A stretch of DNA of 10,063 bases from an uncultured Thermomicrobiales bacterium (GCA_902806375.1 CADCWK010000051.1:1-10063), one strand, 5' to 3'. Counted from the stretch's first letter, positions 1 through 8,884 are shown. The notes: generated by a model from the sequence alone, not told the origin. Program-made: numbers and translations.

Positions 1-501
1 ACCGAAACCGTACCCGGCCCCATCGGCATGGCCTCCCAGGACGACGTCGGCACCGCCGAGGGCACTGAGCCCGGTGCCGACGACCCGTGGTGTCAGGCAG
101 AGCACGCCGCCGTCGAGGACGACGATGCGCTCGAAACCGAGACCCTGGACGTGTGCCAGCGCGAACCGGCCAATGCCATCGGGGGGGTATGGCCCGGCTG
201 GGGCAGCCAGGTCCAGTCCGGCTGGCAGGACCTGGCGGAGGTGGGCTAGCGACGAGGGATTCGGGGCGATGACGGCAATGGTCACCCCGTCGACGCGGAC
301 GGACGCGGCGATCACGTCCCGCAGCGCCGCCAGGAGCAGGGCGTCGAGGCGGACCGGTCCGAGGTCACGGGCCAGCGACGCGAGCCGGATATCAGCGGGA
401 TGCCGGGCGATGATGACGACTGCCTGGCGGGGCGTCAGTCGATCCACGGGGACCCATCGTTCTCGTGAGCCGCGGAGAGGGCCCTGCTCGGAGGTGAGCA
501 C
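1..501 (-). CDS. DUF2064/TIGR04282-like transferase, partial (C-terminus beyond window)
   Basis: This is an open minus-strand frame of 167 codons with no stop before the left edge. It reads as a Rossmann-like protein. A first beta strand VVIIARHP lies at residues 28-35, followed by a Leu/Ala-rich helix (DALLLAALRDVIAA, 53-66), a strand VTIAVIAPNP (73-82), and the block FERIVVLDGG...LTPRVV (123-141) and ADVVLGG.ADGAGYGFG (151-167). The layout matches DUF2064/TIGR04282 proteins, whose usual blocks are 'VIFAKAP', 'GSDxPDLTP' and 'DVVLGPAEDGGYYLIG'. Here GSD is replaced by DGG, so the usual acidic residue is displaced and activity is uncertain. Two GTG starts are possible, at 501 (nearest the upstream stop) and at 447 (puts strand 1 near residue 9 as usual in the family); neither has a clear ribosome site. 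It follows the GH13 gene by 44-98 nt on the same strand and may be co-transcribed. The coding call is solid; the family is moderate. Confidence 0.68.
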   Translation of the reverse strand, partial: MLTSEQGPLRGSRERWVPVDRLTPRQAVVIIARHPADIRLASLARDLGPVRLDALLLAALRDVIAASVRVDGVTIAVIAPNPSSLAHLRQVLPAGLDLAAPAGPYPPDGIGRFALAHVQGLGFERIVVLDGGVLCLTPRVVGTGLSALGGADVVLGGHADGAGYGFG

Positions 502-545
502 ATGAGCATGCAGCGGAACGTATCACGCCGGTACACGACTGGCAA

Positions 546-2404
546 TCAGCCTGGCGCGGTTCCTCCCGGCCGACGGGGCGCATGTTCGGTCCCGTCACCG
601 GCGATCCTGGTGCCGAGGACGGCAAGCCCCGTCCAGGGTGCGAGATCCACGAACCGACCATCGAAGGTCGCCCCGTCGCCGCTCGGGACGACCGTACCCG
701 TGATCGACCAGCCAGACGGGACCGCGAAACGCTGTCGCGAGGCGCTACGGTTCAGGGCGACCAGGGCAGCGCGGTCATCCCCGTCGCCGATCCCGACGAC
801 ATAGAGACCGTCCTCGGAGCGGACGAGTGGCGTCCGGCGGGCCGACCAGAGACCAGGGGCCGCGCGACGCAACGCGATCAGATGCCGGTAGAAAACGAGC
901 ATCGCGTGGTCCTGGCGCGCGTCCCAGACCATCGGGACGCGCGCCTCTTCCATGCGCCGGGAGCCATCCGGGTACTCGAGGTCGTGCCACTGCGAGAGAC
1001 CGACCTCGGTGCCGTAGTAGATGACCGGTGGGTGGGGGAGGGTGAACTGGCAGAGCGCGGCCAGCCGGAGACGGCGGGCATCACCCCCGGCCACCCAGAG
1101 GAACCGGTTCATGTCGTGGTTGTCGAGGAAGGACGGCAGGACGAAGCGGTCGCCGAAGAAGGCGAGGTGCCGGGCCAGGAAGGCGTCGAACGCGGCGGGG
1201 GACAGGGCGTCGAAAGCGAAGAACGCCCGCAGTTGCTGGAGCAGGAGAAAGTCGAGCGTGCCGTCGAGCCGCCCGGCGTAGCTCCGTTGTAGGGCGGCCG
1301 TCTCGACGACTTCCCCGATGGCGACCGAGTCCGGCCGCGCCGCCCGGGTCGCCTGCCGGAAGGCCGCCCAGAAGGCGTGTGATGGTCCGTTGGCATAGTC
1401 CAGCCGGAAACCGTCCGCGCCCCGTCCCAGCCAGTGGACGGCCGCCTCGATCAGGAATCGCCGGGCGCCCGGGTGATCCGTGCGGATCTGCGGCATCGAC
1501 CGCACCCCGAAGAAGCTGCGGTACGAGCCGTCGTCACTGACCGTGAACCAGTCGCGCTCCGGACTCGCCGGGTCACGCATCGCTTCCCGGAAAGCCGGGT
1601 GCTCGTCCGAGAGATGGTTGGCGACGAAGTCGAGGATGACGCGCATGCCCGACGCATGGGCCCCGTCGAACAGCTCGACCAGGTCGGCCTCGGTCCCGAG
1701 TCGCGGCTCGACCCGTAAGTAGTCGGTCGCGTCGTAGCCGTGATGGGTCGGCGACGGGAAGACGGGCGACAGCCAGAGGCAGGTCACCCCGAGATCCGCC
1801 AGGTAGGGCAACCGGTCGATCACCCCGCGCAGGGTGCCGCCCCAGAAACCGTCGAGGCTCGGCGGCGCCAGCCAGTCACGTCCGGCGCCGGGGTCGAACC
1901 GGTCGACGAAGACGTGGTAGATGACGGCCTCGCGCAGCCAGTCAGGAGTGGTGTCGGTATCGATGGAGACCGCGAAGAGGTCGGTGCCGGGGTCGTCCGG
2001 GTCGGCGGCGACCATCCGGACGGTCCCCGTCGCGTCGGTGGCCGCCAGCCGGTAGGTGAGCAGGGTGCCCGCCGGCTGGGCGGGAAGAGTGCCCTCCCAG
2101 CGCTCGCGGTACCCCCAGACCAGCGTGTCCCACTCCGACGCCACCCGCCGCAGGGCCACCGCTGACCCCTCGCTCGTCGGGACGGACCCGTCCACGGAGT
2201 ACCAGGCGTCGATCCGGTCGGCATCGGCGTCCGGGCCGACCCAGACCGTCAGCGTCGTGGGCTCCCCCGGGGACGGGACGGCGGGCGAGAGCGCGTGCCG
2301 GTGGGACAGGCCGAGCGCCTCCCGGCGCAGATGGGCCAGCCGGAGGTCATCGGTCGCCATCGTGCCGAAGATGAAATCGGCCGTGACGTTGACCGGCTCC
2401 CCCG

Positions 2405-2408
<4 letters not shown>
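546..2408 (-). CDS. GH13 alpha-amylase family enzyme A (intracellular maltodextrin/cyclomaltodextrin hydrolase type)
   Basis: A 620-residue retaining alpha-glycoside hydrolase. Residues about 45-150 form an N-terminal beta-sandwich-like domain of the kind that precedes neopullulanase and cyclomaltodextrinase barrels. The (beta/alpha)8 barrel begins at AVIYHVFVDRF (161-171). All four GH13 regions are present: D260-FVANH (region I), GFRLD with nucleophile D337 (II), acid/base E366 in AIGEVVE (III), and FLDNHD with transition-state stabiliser D432 (IV). The fifth region reads MPQIR (305-309) where neopullulanases have MPKLN. A C-terminal beta domain covers about 525-600, followed by a Pro/Gly tail. 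There is no signal peptide, so it should act in the cytoplasm on imported maltodextrin. The ATG overlaps the stop of the preceding GH13 gene (ATGA) and no good ribosome site precedes it, which suggests translational coupling. Exact substrate (maltodextrin, cyclodextrin or pullulan) cannot be read from the sequence; transglycosylation is possible. Confidence 0.93.
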
Positions 2409-3895
<1,487 letters not shown>

Positions 3896-3904
3896 GCCGC
3901 GCGT

Positions 3905-4807
3905 CTACCCCTTGATGGCGCCCTTGGTCAGGCCCTCGACGAGGAACCGCTGGGCGATGAAGAAGATGATCAGGATCGGGATCGAGCCCAATACTGCCGC
4001 CGCGCAGAACGTGGTCCACTGGTTGGCGAACTGGGTGGAGAACGTCCGCACACCGACGCCAAGCGGGTAGAGATCATCGTTGGCGAGCAGGATCGAGGTC
4101 AGGATGTACTCGTTGTAGACGCCGATGAAGCTGAAAATGAACTGAGCCACCAGCATGGGCAGGACCAGCGGCAGGATGATCTGGTAGAAGGTCGTGAACG
4201 TCGTGCCGCCATCGAGGTACGAGGCCTCGTCCAGGTCCTTGGGGATGCTCTCCATGAAGTTGCGCATGAGCCAGACCGCCAGGGCGCTGCCGCCAAATCC
4301 GAGGATCAGGATGAGACCGATCCGGGTGCTGTAGAGCCCGACCTGGTTGAGCATCCAGAAGAACGCCACGATCGCGAGATTGGTCGGGAGCGCCTGGACG
4401 ATCAGGAGCGCGAGGATGCCATAGCGACGCCCGCGGAACCGGAGACGGGAGAAGGCGTAGCCGCCGAGCGTTGCAAAGAAGACGGTGACCAAGGCACAGG
4501 ACAAACCGTAGATGAGGCTGTTGAGGGCCCAGGTCGGGAAGCTCCCGCGCAGCAGGCGCTCGTAGTTCTCCAGCCCGTACTCGGTGGGAAAGAGCGTCGG
4601 GCTGAACAGGCTCTGGGCACCGGCCTTGAAGGAGTAGAGGACGACGTAGACCACCGGGAACAGGAAGACGGCGATGATGACCCAGAGGATGAGCCGGCTG
4701 ACCCAGAGCCCGGCGTGCCGGCCGAGGGGGTTCGACCGGCGAACCGCGGTCAGGGCCGGAGCCGCGGTCGTCGTGGGGGCGACCGCCGGCTGCGTCGAAG
4801 TGGTCAT
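3905..4807 (-). CDS. malG: maltose/maltodextrin ABC transporter permease MalG
   Basis: A 300-residue inner-membrane permease of the CUT1 sugar family. Six hydrophobic segments are visible at about 36-58, 95-118, 130-152, 163-183, 211-235 and 266-288. The cytoplasmic EAA loop that docks the ATPase is DEASYLDGGTTF...ILP (193-213), with E194, A195 and G200 in the expected places. The C-terminus RFLVEGLTKGAIKG is the classic MalG-type ending. The N-terminus is a Thr/Ala/Pro-rich cytoplasmic extension of about 30 residues. Translation begins at an ATG directly abutting the malF TAG stop, with a strong AGGAGG site 5 nt upstream inside the end of malF, so the two subunits should be made in linked amounts. 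It pairs with MalF to form the channel. The sugar is assigned from MalE and the two GH13 genes, since permease sequence alone does not define it. Confidence 0.93.
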   Translation of the reverse strand: MTTSTQPAVAPTTTAAPALTAVRRSNPLGRHAGLWVSRLILWVIIAVFLFPVVYVVLYSFKAGAQSLFSPTLFPTEYGLENYERLLRGSFPTWALNSLIYGLSCALVTVFFATLGGYAFSRLRFRGRRYGILALLIVQALPTNLAIVAFFWMLNQVGLYSTRIGLILILGFGGSALAVWLMRNFMESIPKDLDEASYLDGGTTFTTFYQIILPLVLPMLVAQFIFSFIGVYNEYILTSILLANDDLYPLGVGVRTFSTQFANQWTTFCAAAVLGSIPILIIFFIAQRFLVEGLTKGAIKG

Positions 4808-5803
4808 CTAGTCCTCCTTGAACGAGCGCGTGGTCAACGAAGTCACGACGAGCAGCAGGGCGATGAAGATGAAGATCACCGTCGCATAGGCACCGGCCAG
4901 ACCGTATTCGCGCTGGCTGTAGAAGATGTCGTAGGCGTATGAGGCCAGCGTGTCAGTCAGACCCCACTGCGAGCCGGGTTCGCCGGCGGGGAGACCGGCG
5001 GTAAACAGGATGATGATGCCGGCGTTGTTGAACTGGAAGGCGGCCTGCGTGATGATCAGCGGCGTGACCGCGCTTAGGAGGAACGGCCAGGTGATGTCCC
5101 GGAACTTGACCCAGGTGCCGGCACCGTCGAGTTCGGCGACCTCGTAGAGATCTCTGGGGATGGCCGCCAGGGCCGCGATACCGACGGTCATGAAGAACGG
5201 GTAGGTGAACCAGAGGTTGACGAACAGGAGGGCAATCCGGGCGAACAGCGGGTCACCGAAGTTCGGGATCCACTGCACACTGGCGATGCCGATGTTGTTG
5301 AGGATCTGGTTGACCGGTCCCTGGTTGTTGAAGATGCCGGCAAACACTTGGACGAGCAGGATGAACGGTAGCGCCCACGGGATGATGAGCAGCGTCCGAT
5401 AGAGGTTACGTTCGGGCAGATTGGGGTTGGCAAGCAGCAGGGCGAGCAGCATCCCGAAGCCGACGTTGATTAGGGTGGTCAGGATCATGAAGGCGAACGT
5501 CCAGCCAAGGACCGGGAAGAACTCACTACCGCCCTGCAGAATCTCACGGTAGTTGTCTAGGCCGATAAGTTCCCACTCGACGAAGTTTTGTAACCCATAG
5601 TTAGTGAATGAGTAATAGAGGGTGATAAGGAATGGCACAACCGTAAAGAGCAGGGCGGATATGACGATGGGGAACAGGTAGACATACGCAATTGGATTGG
5701 TTCGCTCCGGGTCGCCTCCTCCTGACACGTTTCCCGCCGTCGCCGGCGTCTGCACGGCACCCGAGAGTCCCGAGGTCGATGGACCTGTAGTCGAGACGGT
5801 CAT
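4808..5803 (-). CDS. malF: maltose/maltodextrin ABC transporter permease MalF
   Basis: A CUT1-type permease of 331 residues from the chosen ATG (335 from an in-frame GTG at 5815, to which the numbering here refers). Hydrophobic segments lie at about 44-70, 104-130, 140-162, 190-218, 247-272 and 307-327. The EAA coupling loop is EVAELDGAGTW...ITWPF (225-245), with E225 and G231 in family positions. It lacks the large periplasmic P2 insertion of enterobacterial MalF, as is usual for short CUT1 permeases. A Ser/Thr/Gly-rich tail of about 35 residues precedes the first membrane segment. The start is ambiguous: ATG 5803 is preceded by a G-rich GGGGG at 5 nt, while GTG 5815 has no ribosome site. 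I prefer the ATG because MTVSTTGPST resembles the MalG start MTTSTQPAV. The gene lies about 140 nt after malE, beyond a hairpin, and abuts malG. Confidence 0.91.
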   Translation of the reverse strand: MTVSTTGPSTSGLSGAVQTPATAGNVSGGGDPERTNPIAYVYLFPIVISALLFTVVPFLITLYYSFTNYGLQNFVEWELIGLDNYREILQGGSEFFPVLGWTFAFMILTTLINVGFGMLLALLLANPNLPERNLYRTLLIIPWALPFILLVQVFAGIFNNQGPVNQILNNIGIASVQWIPNFGDPLFARIALLFVNLWFTYPFFMTVGIAALAAIPRDLYEVAELDGAGTWVKFRDITWPFLLSAVTPLIITQAAFQFNNAGIIILFTAGLPAGEPGSQWGLTDTLASYAYDIFYSQREYGLAGAYATVIFIFIALLLVVTSLTTRSFKED

Positions 5804-5887
5804 GGAAACCCCCACTCATGAGAGACTTCAAGGTCGAAGCGTAGGGACATGGGAGGTTGATCGGCTCTGCCCGGCGGGACTGATAGC

Positions 5888-5920
5888 GAGAGACCGGCGA
5901 GCATCGCCCGCCGGTCTCTC
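5888..5920 (-). terminator. intercistronic hairpin between malE and malF
   Basis: Perfect 12-bp inverted repeat: GAGAGACCGGCG at 5888-5899 and CGCCGGTCTCTC at 5909-5920, with a 9-nt loop. On the minus-strand RNA the loop GGCGATGCT can pair further (G-U, G-C, C-G) to leave a GAU triloop; on the plus strand the outermost of these pairs would be A-C, so the structure fits transcription of the minus strand. It begins 23 nt after the malE TAA. No U-run follows, so it is more likely a partial terminator or an RNA 3'-end stabiliser than a full stop. Its position matches the malE-malF spacer of E. coli, where repeats stabilise malE mRNA. Confidence 0.72.
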
Positions 5921-5943
5921 CGGACGCTAGGTCAAGGCGATGA

Positions 5944-7317
5944 TTAGCCGGCAGTCTCCTCACGGATCTGCTCGACCAGTTGATCCAGGAAGCCCTGGAT
6001 CTGGTCGTCTGGCGCGTTGGTGGGGATGATAGCGTCCATGATGCCGCCCCAGAGCGTGAAGACGCGGCTCATGGCTGGCACGTTCGGCATCGGCTGACCG
6101 AGCTCCGCCTGCCGCGCCCAAGTCTCGATCCACGGGTCGCTCGCGACGGATTCGACCTGCTGGGCGCTGATCCGGGCCGGGACCTTGCGGTCGGCGGCGA
6201 AGACGGCGGCGAGGCTGTCGGTTCCGGACATGAAGTTGATGAAGTCGAGCGCCGCTTCCTGCTTCTCGCTGTAGGCGCTGACCAGCATCGACTGGACGCC
6301 GACGAACGGCTTCATCGGCTGGCCATTCGGCAGGGTTGGCAAGAGGGCGACGCCATAGTTGACCCCGGCAGTCGCGAGCGGATTGATTCGCCACGGTCCA
6401 TTGATGGTCATGGCTACCTGGCCGGCCTCAGTCATACCCTCGATCACGCCATGCATGTTGGCCCGGTCGATCACCACGTCCGGCATGTCCGGCATATCGA
6501 GCCAGTACATGTCACGGAGGAACCGGGCGGCCTCGACGCCACCGGGGTTGTTCAGGCCGATGTCATTGGTATCCCACGTCTGATTGGGATAGCCGAAGAT
6601 GTAGGAGCCGAACCCGAGGAAGAAGCCAGCCTCGTGGTACTGCTCCAGGAGGGGGAAACCAAACCCATAGGTCTCACCGTTCCTGAGCCCGTTTGACATC
6701 TGGACCAGTTCGTCCCACGTCGTCGGCGGGGTCGGAACGAGATCGGCGTTATAGATCAGCGCGACTGACTCGACCTCCATTGGGGCACCGTAGAGCTGAC
6801 CATCGACGCTCGACAGCTGCATGGAGGCGGCGGTGAAGTCCTCGGGGGTGTCGATGGCGCCAGCGGGAATCGGGAGGGCGATCTGCTGCACGACGAACTC
6901 ACCGAGCCAGTCGTGGGCGACCGGGCCGAAGACGTCCGGACCCTCTCCACCCGGTGCCGCGGCGGACATGCGGGCTCGGAAATCGGCATCCGGCACGGTC
7001 TGGATGTCGATCGGCGTCCCGGTCGCGGCCGTGTAGGCATCCGCCCGCGACTTGATCTGCGTGAACAGGTTGGGCGAGCCGACATCGTCCGGGCTGGCCC
7101 GGGTCCAGAAGATCAGTTGGTCGACCATGGGGCCAGCCGGCGTGTTCCCGCCGGGAGCGGCAGCCTGGTCGACAGGCGTGGCCTCCTGGGCAGCTACGGT
7201 TCCCGCGAGGGACGAGCCCGCGACCACGGCCGCCGCACCGGCGACACCTGCCTGCTTCAGCAGGTCACGGCGCGAGTCACGGCGGGACAGGGCGGAATCG
7301 AAGGGTGAATCTGACAT
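5944..7317 (-). CDS. malE: maltose/maltodextrin-binding protein MalE, Tat-exported
   Basis: A 457-residue extracellular solute-binding protein. The N-terminus carries a twin-arginine signal, SRRDLLK at 15-21, then a hydrophobic Ala/Gly/Val stretch (22-40) and a likely cleavage after VAA (41-43), so it should be exported folded. The mature end QEATPVDQAAAPGG is a Pro/Ala linker. The fold shows GPDVFGPVAHDWLGE (127-140), LIYNADLVPTPPTTWDEL (188-204) and AMTINGPWR...VNYGVALLPT (302-328) followed by GQPMKPFVGV (332-341). This last stretch closely follows E. coli MalE (AMTINGPW...VNYGV..LPT..GQP.KPFVGV), which is the main reason for the maltose/maltodextrin call. The ATG has GAGGAG 8 nt upstream. 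It is the first gene of the operon and is separated from malF by a hairpin, consistent with excess binding protein over permease. No lipobox cysteine is present, so retention at the surface is unexplained. Confidence 0.94.
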   Translation of the reverse strand: MSDSPFDSALSRRDSRRDLLKQAGVAGAAAVVAGSSLAGTVAAQEATPVDQAAAPGGNTPAGPMVDQLIFWTRASPDDVGSPNLFTQIKSRADAYTAATGTPIDIQTVPDADFRARMSAAAPGGEGPDVFGPVAHDWLGEFVVQQIALPIPAGAIDTPEDFTAASMQLSSVDGQLYGAPMEVESVALIYNADLVPTPPTTWDELVQMSNGLRNGETYGFGFPLLEQYHEAGFFLGFGSYIFGYPNQTWDTNDIGLNNPGGVEAARFLRDMYWLDMPDMPDVVIDRANMHGVIEGMTEAGQVAMTINGPWRINPLATAGVNYGVALLPTLPNGQPMKPFVGVQSMLVSAYSEKQEAALDFINFMSGTDSLAAVFAADRKVPARISAQQVESVASDPWIETWARQAELGQPMPNVPAMSRVFTLWGGIMDAIIPTNAPDDQIQGFLDQLVEQIREETAG

Positions 7318-7335
7318 AGGTTGAACTCCTCAGCG

Positions 7336-7365
7336 AGTATCTTGAAATGTTCGTCTGCCAGTCCA
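7336..7365 (-). promoter_or_regulatory. candidate malE promoter (-35/-10)
   Basis: On the minus strand TGGACT (7365-7360) and GATACT (7341-7336) are separated by 18 nt, each matching 4 of 6 consensus bases of a housekeeping-type promoter. The -10 box lies just upstream of the malE ribosome site (GAGGAG, 7331-7326), giving a short leader. The match is weak and the spacing slightly long. The spacer contains GAACATTTC, a small inverted repeat that could be part of an operator. Confidence 0.25.
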
Positions 7366-7449
7366 TACCTGTGTCCCGGCGATCGCCGTCGGGATCCGAT
7401 CGGTGTCCGTCGTACGGTGACGGATGGACGGCATTCCGCGCAGTCTACC

Positions 7450-7461
7450 ATCTGGTCAGAT
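7450..7461. promoter_or_regulatory. 12-bp palindrome upstream of malE, possible operator
   Basis: ATCTG-GT-CAGAT is a perfect inverted repeat with a 2-nt centre, about 85 nt upstream of the candidate -35 box and about 130 nt upstream of the malE start. A compact palindrome in this position could bind a LacI- or other sugar-responsive regulator, but only one copy is seen, no regulator gene is in the window, and a 12-bp palindrome can arise by chance. Confidence 0.2.
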
Positions 7462-7636
7462 CAGTTCCCGACGATCCGGTTCACCGATGTGAAGCGCTGA
7501 CCGAGGTCGTGCATCCGCCCCATTATCAGCACCTGCCAGCGGTCCAGAGCCATGAGGGGGGCGACCACGCTGATACTTCGGTCACGACGTTCCCAGCTCT
7601 GGATGCCCACGCTATTCGAGACCAGGCCGCCCCAAG
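7462..7636. other. non-coding spacer with a possible short coding remnant
   Basis: No convincing gene is present between the hairpin after the DUF4394 gene and the malE upstream palindrome. A minus-strand frame ending in TGA at 7463-7461 has high G/C third positions over its last 35 or so codons and reads MALDRWQVLIMGRMHDLGQ from ATG 7553, continuing for 11 more residues; an in-frame GTG lies at 7568. Neither start has a ribosome site. It may be the tail of a decayed gene or chance. Confidence 0.3.
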
Positions 7637-7675
7637 CGGAACGGACCCTGGAGCAACGCCCCAGGGTCCGTTCCG
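7637..7675 (-). terminator. hairpin downstream of the DUF4394 gene
   Basis: Perfect 15-bp inverted repeat: CGGAACGGACCCTGG at 7637-7651 and CCAGGGTCCGTTCCG at 7661-7675, with a 9-nt loop. It starts 22 nt after the stop codon of the minus-strand gene. On the minus-strand RNA the loop GGCGTTGCT can add three pairs (G-U, G-C, C-G) around a GUU triloop. The following sequence (CTTGGGGC) has no U-run, so it is either a non-canonical terminator or an RNA-protecting 3' structure. It separates this gene from the malE promoter region. Confidence 0.75.
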
Positions 7676-7697
7676 TCGAGCTGAGCATCAGGAACGA

Positions 7698-8654
7698 TCA
7701 GCCAGCGCTCGGCGTCGCGTCCTCATCCTCGTCGAGATCGTCTTCGTCATCGTCGCTTGCCGGGGTCGCATCGTCACTGGCCGGAGTGGCACCGGAGTCA
7801 CCCTCGGTGAACTCGGCATCGTCGGACGAGACCGTCAGGAAAGCGGAGCCATCGACCGTGATGTCAAAGGCGGCCGAGCCATTGACGTCGACGTCGAGCG
7901 AGCCGACGGTGTTCAGCGTGCCGTCGTTCGGCGGGTCCTGCAGCGCGAGGACGTCCGTCTCCGCGTCGATGACGTAGAGCTGGGTCTCTTCGGCGTCGGC
8001 GACGCTGTTGGTGTACCCGGCGCCGACCACGGCCGGCGTGGCATCGACGTTCTCATCACCCTCGGCGAAGGCAATGTTGCCGTCGATGGTGGGCTCCGAC
8101 GTATCCGGGTTGGTGCCGACGGCACCGGTGTCCGGGTTCAGGCGGAGGTTCTGGGTGGTGCTGACGTCGACACGGATCCGGTCGACGGTCGGGTTGAAGT
8201 CGAAGCCGAGCGCGTCAGCTTCGATGGCGGGGTCGGTGGCCGCGCCCGGGGCGACAGCCACACCGGTGGTGACGTCGATGAAGTAGACGATGCTCGCATC
8301 GGAGATGGCGAACAGCTGGTCGGTGGCCGGCCGGATGTCGATGCCGATGAGGTTCTCGCCATCGCCGAGGCCGGTGATCTCCAGCGACGTGTCAGACGTG
8401 ATGGCCGTATCGGCGTCGCCGGTGCCATCGATCGTCGCCGTCAGCAGCTGGTCATCGTCGGTCAGCAGGTAGACGAGACCGTCGAGGCCGAGGGCCATGC
8501 CGTCGACGCTCTCCTCGACGAAACCGACGGACGTCGCGGCGCCCGTCTCCAGGTCCACGGAGTAGATGTCCGTCCGGGCGTCATCCTGCGCGGTGGCCGC
8601 GATTGGCCCGACGAATGCGATGGCCAGGGCAGCGATACTGGCGCGTACTTTCAC
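7698..8654 (-). CDS. exported DUF4394 domain protein with acidic C-terminal tail
   Basis: A 318-residue protein from GTG 8654, chosen because AGGAGG (8668-8663) lies 8 nt upstream and a signal peptide begins right there: VKVRASIAALAIAFVGPIAATA, with cleavage likely after residue 22. The rest matches the DUF4394 family: GIDIRPATDQLFAIS (104-118), FDFNPTVDRIRV (151-162), QNLRLNPDTGAV (168-179) and GAGYTNS (211-217). The family looks like repeated beta blades, is mostly exported, and has no known activity. Residues 284-318 are an added low-complexity tail with GATPASDDATPASDD and a run of about 12 Asp/Glu, ending ATPSAG; this part is not a membrane anchor. Cysteine is absent from the mature protein, which is common for exported high-GC proteins. 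It stands alone: a hairpin follows and a divergent gene lies upstream. Possible roles (surface, matrix or metal-binding protein) are guesses. Confidence 0.88.
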   Translation of the reverse strand: MKVRASIAALAIAFVGPIAATAQDDARTDIYSVDLETGAATSVGFVEESVDGMALGLDGLVYLLTDDDQLLTATIDGTGDADTAITSDTSLEITGLGDGENLIGIDIRPATDQLFAISDASIVYFIDVTTGVAVAPGAATDPAIEADALGFDFNPTVDRIRVDVSTTQNLRLNPDTGAVGTNPDTSEPTIDGNIAFAEGDENVDATPAVVGAGYTNSVADAEETQLYVIDAETDVLALQDPPNDGTLNTVGSLDVDVNGSAAFDITVDGSAFLTVSSDDAEFTEGDSGATPASDDATPASDDDEDDLDEDEDATPSAG

Positions 8655-8884
8655 GAGACGGTCCTCCTCTGCTCGACGCCTGATGGTAGGGCGAACTCGT
8701 CCGACTGCCGGGAGCCAGTGCCACGAGGGGGCGAGATGGCACGGCGAGCGACGGACTCCTTCATGGCCGGGACGTCGTCCGGTTCCCGGAACGCAGAGCA
8801 AGCCCCGTTCCAGCGAGCCGGCCCCACTATCCTGGCCGCCGGCTCTGCGATGGCGGCAGACACCGATTCGTCTGGAGGCAAACG
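8655..8884. promoter_or_regulatory. divergent spacer between DUF4394 gene and endonuclease III gene
   Basis: This 230-nt stretch must carry promoters for both neighbours, but no strong -35/-10 pair is visible. On the minus strand TACCAT (within 8685-8700) is a weak -10 candidate for the DUF4394 gene; on the plus strand TATCCT (8828-8833) is a weak candidate for the nuclease gene. That second box sits in the loop of an 8-bp inverted repeat, GAGCCGGC at 8815-8822 and GCCGGCTC at 8838-8845. The nuclease ribosome site GGAGG is at 8874-8878. No gene is seen here. Confidence 0.4.
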
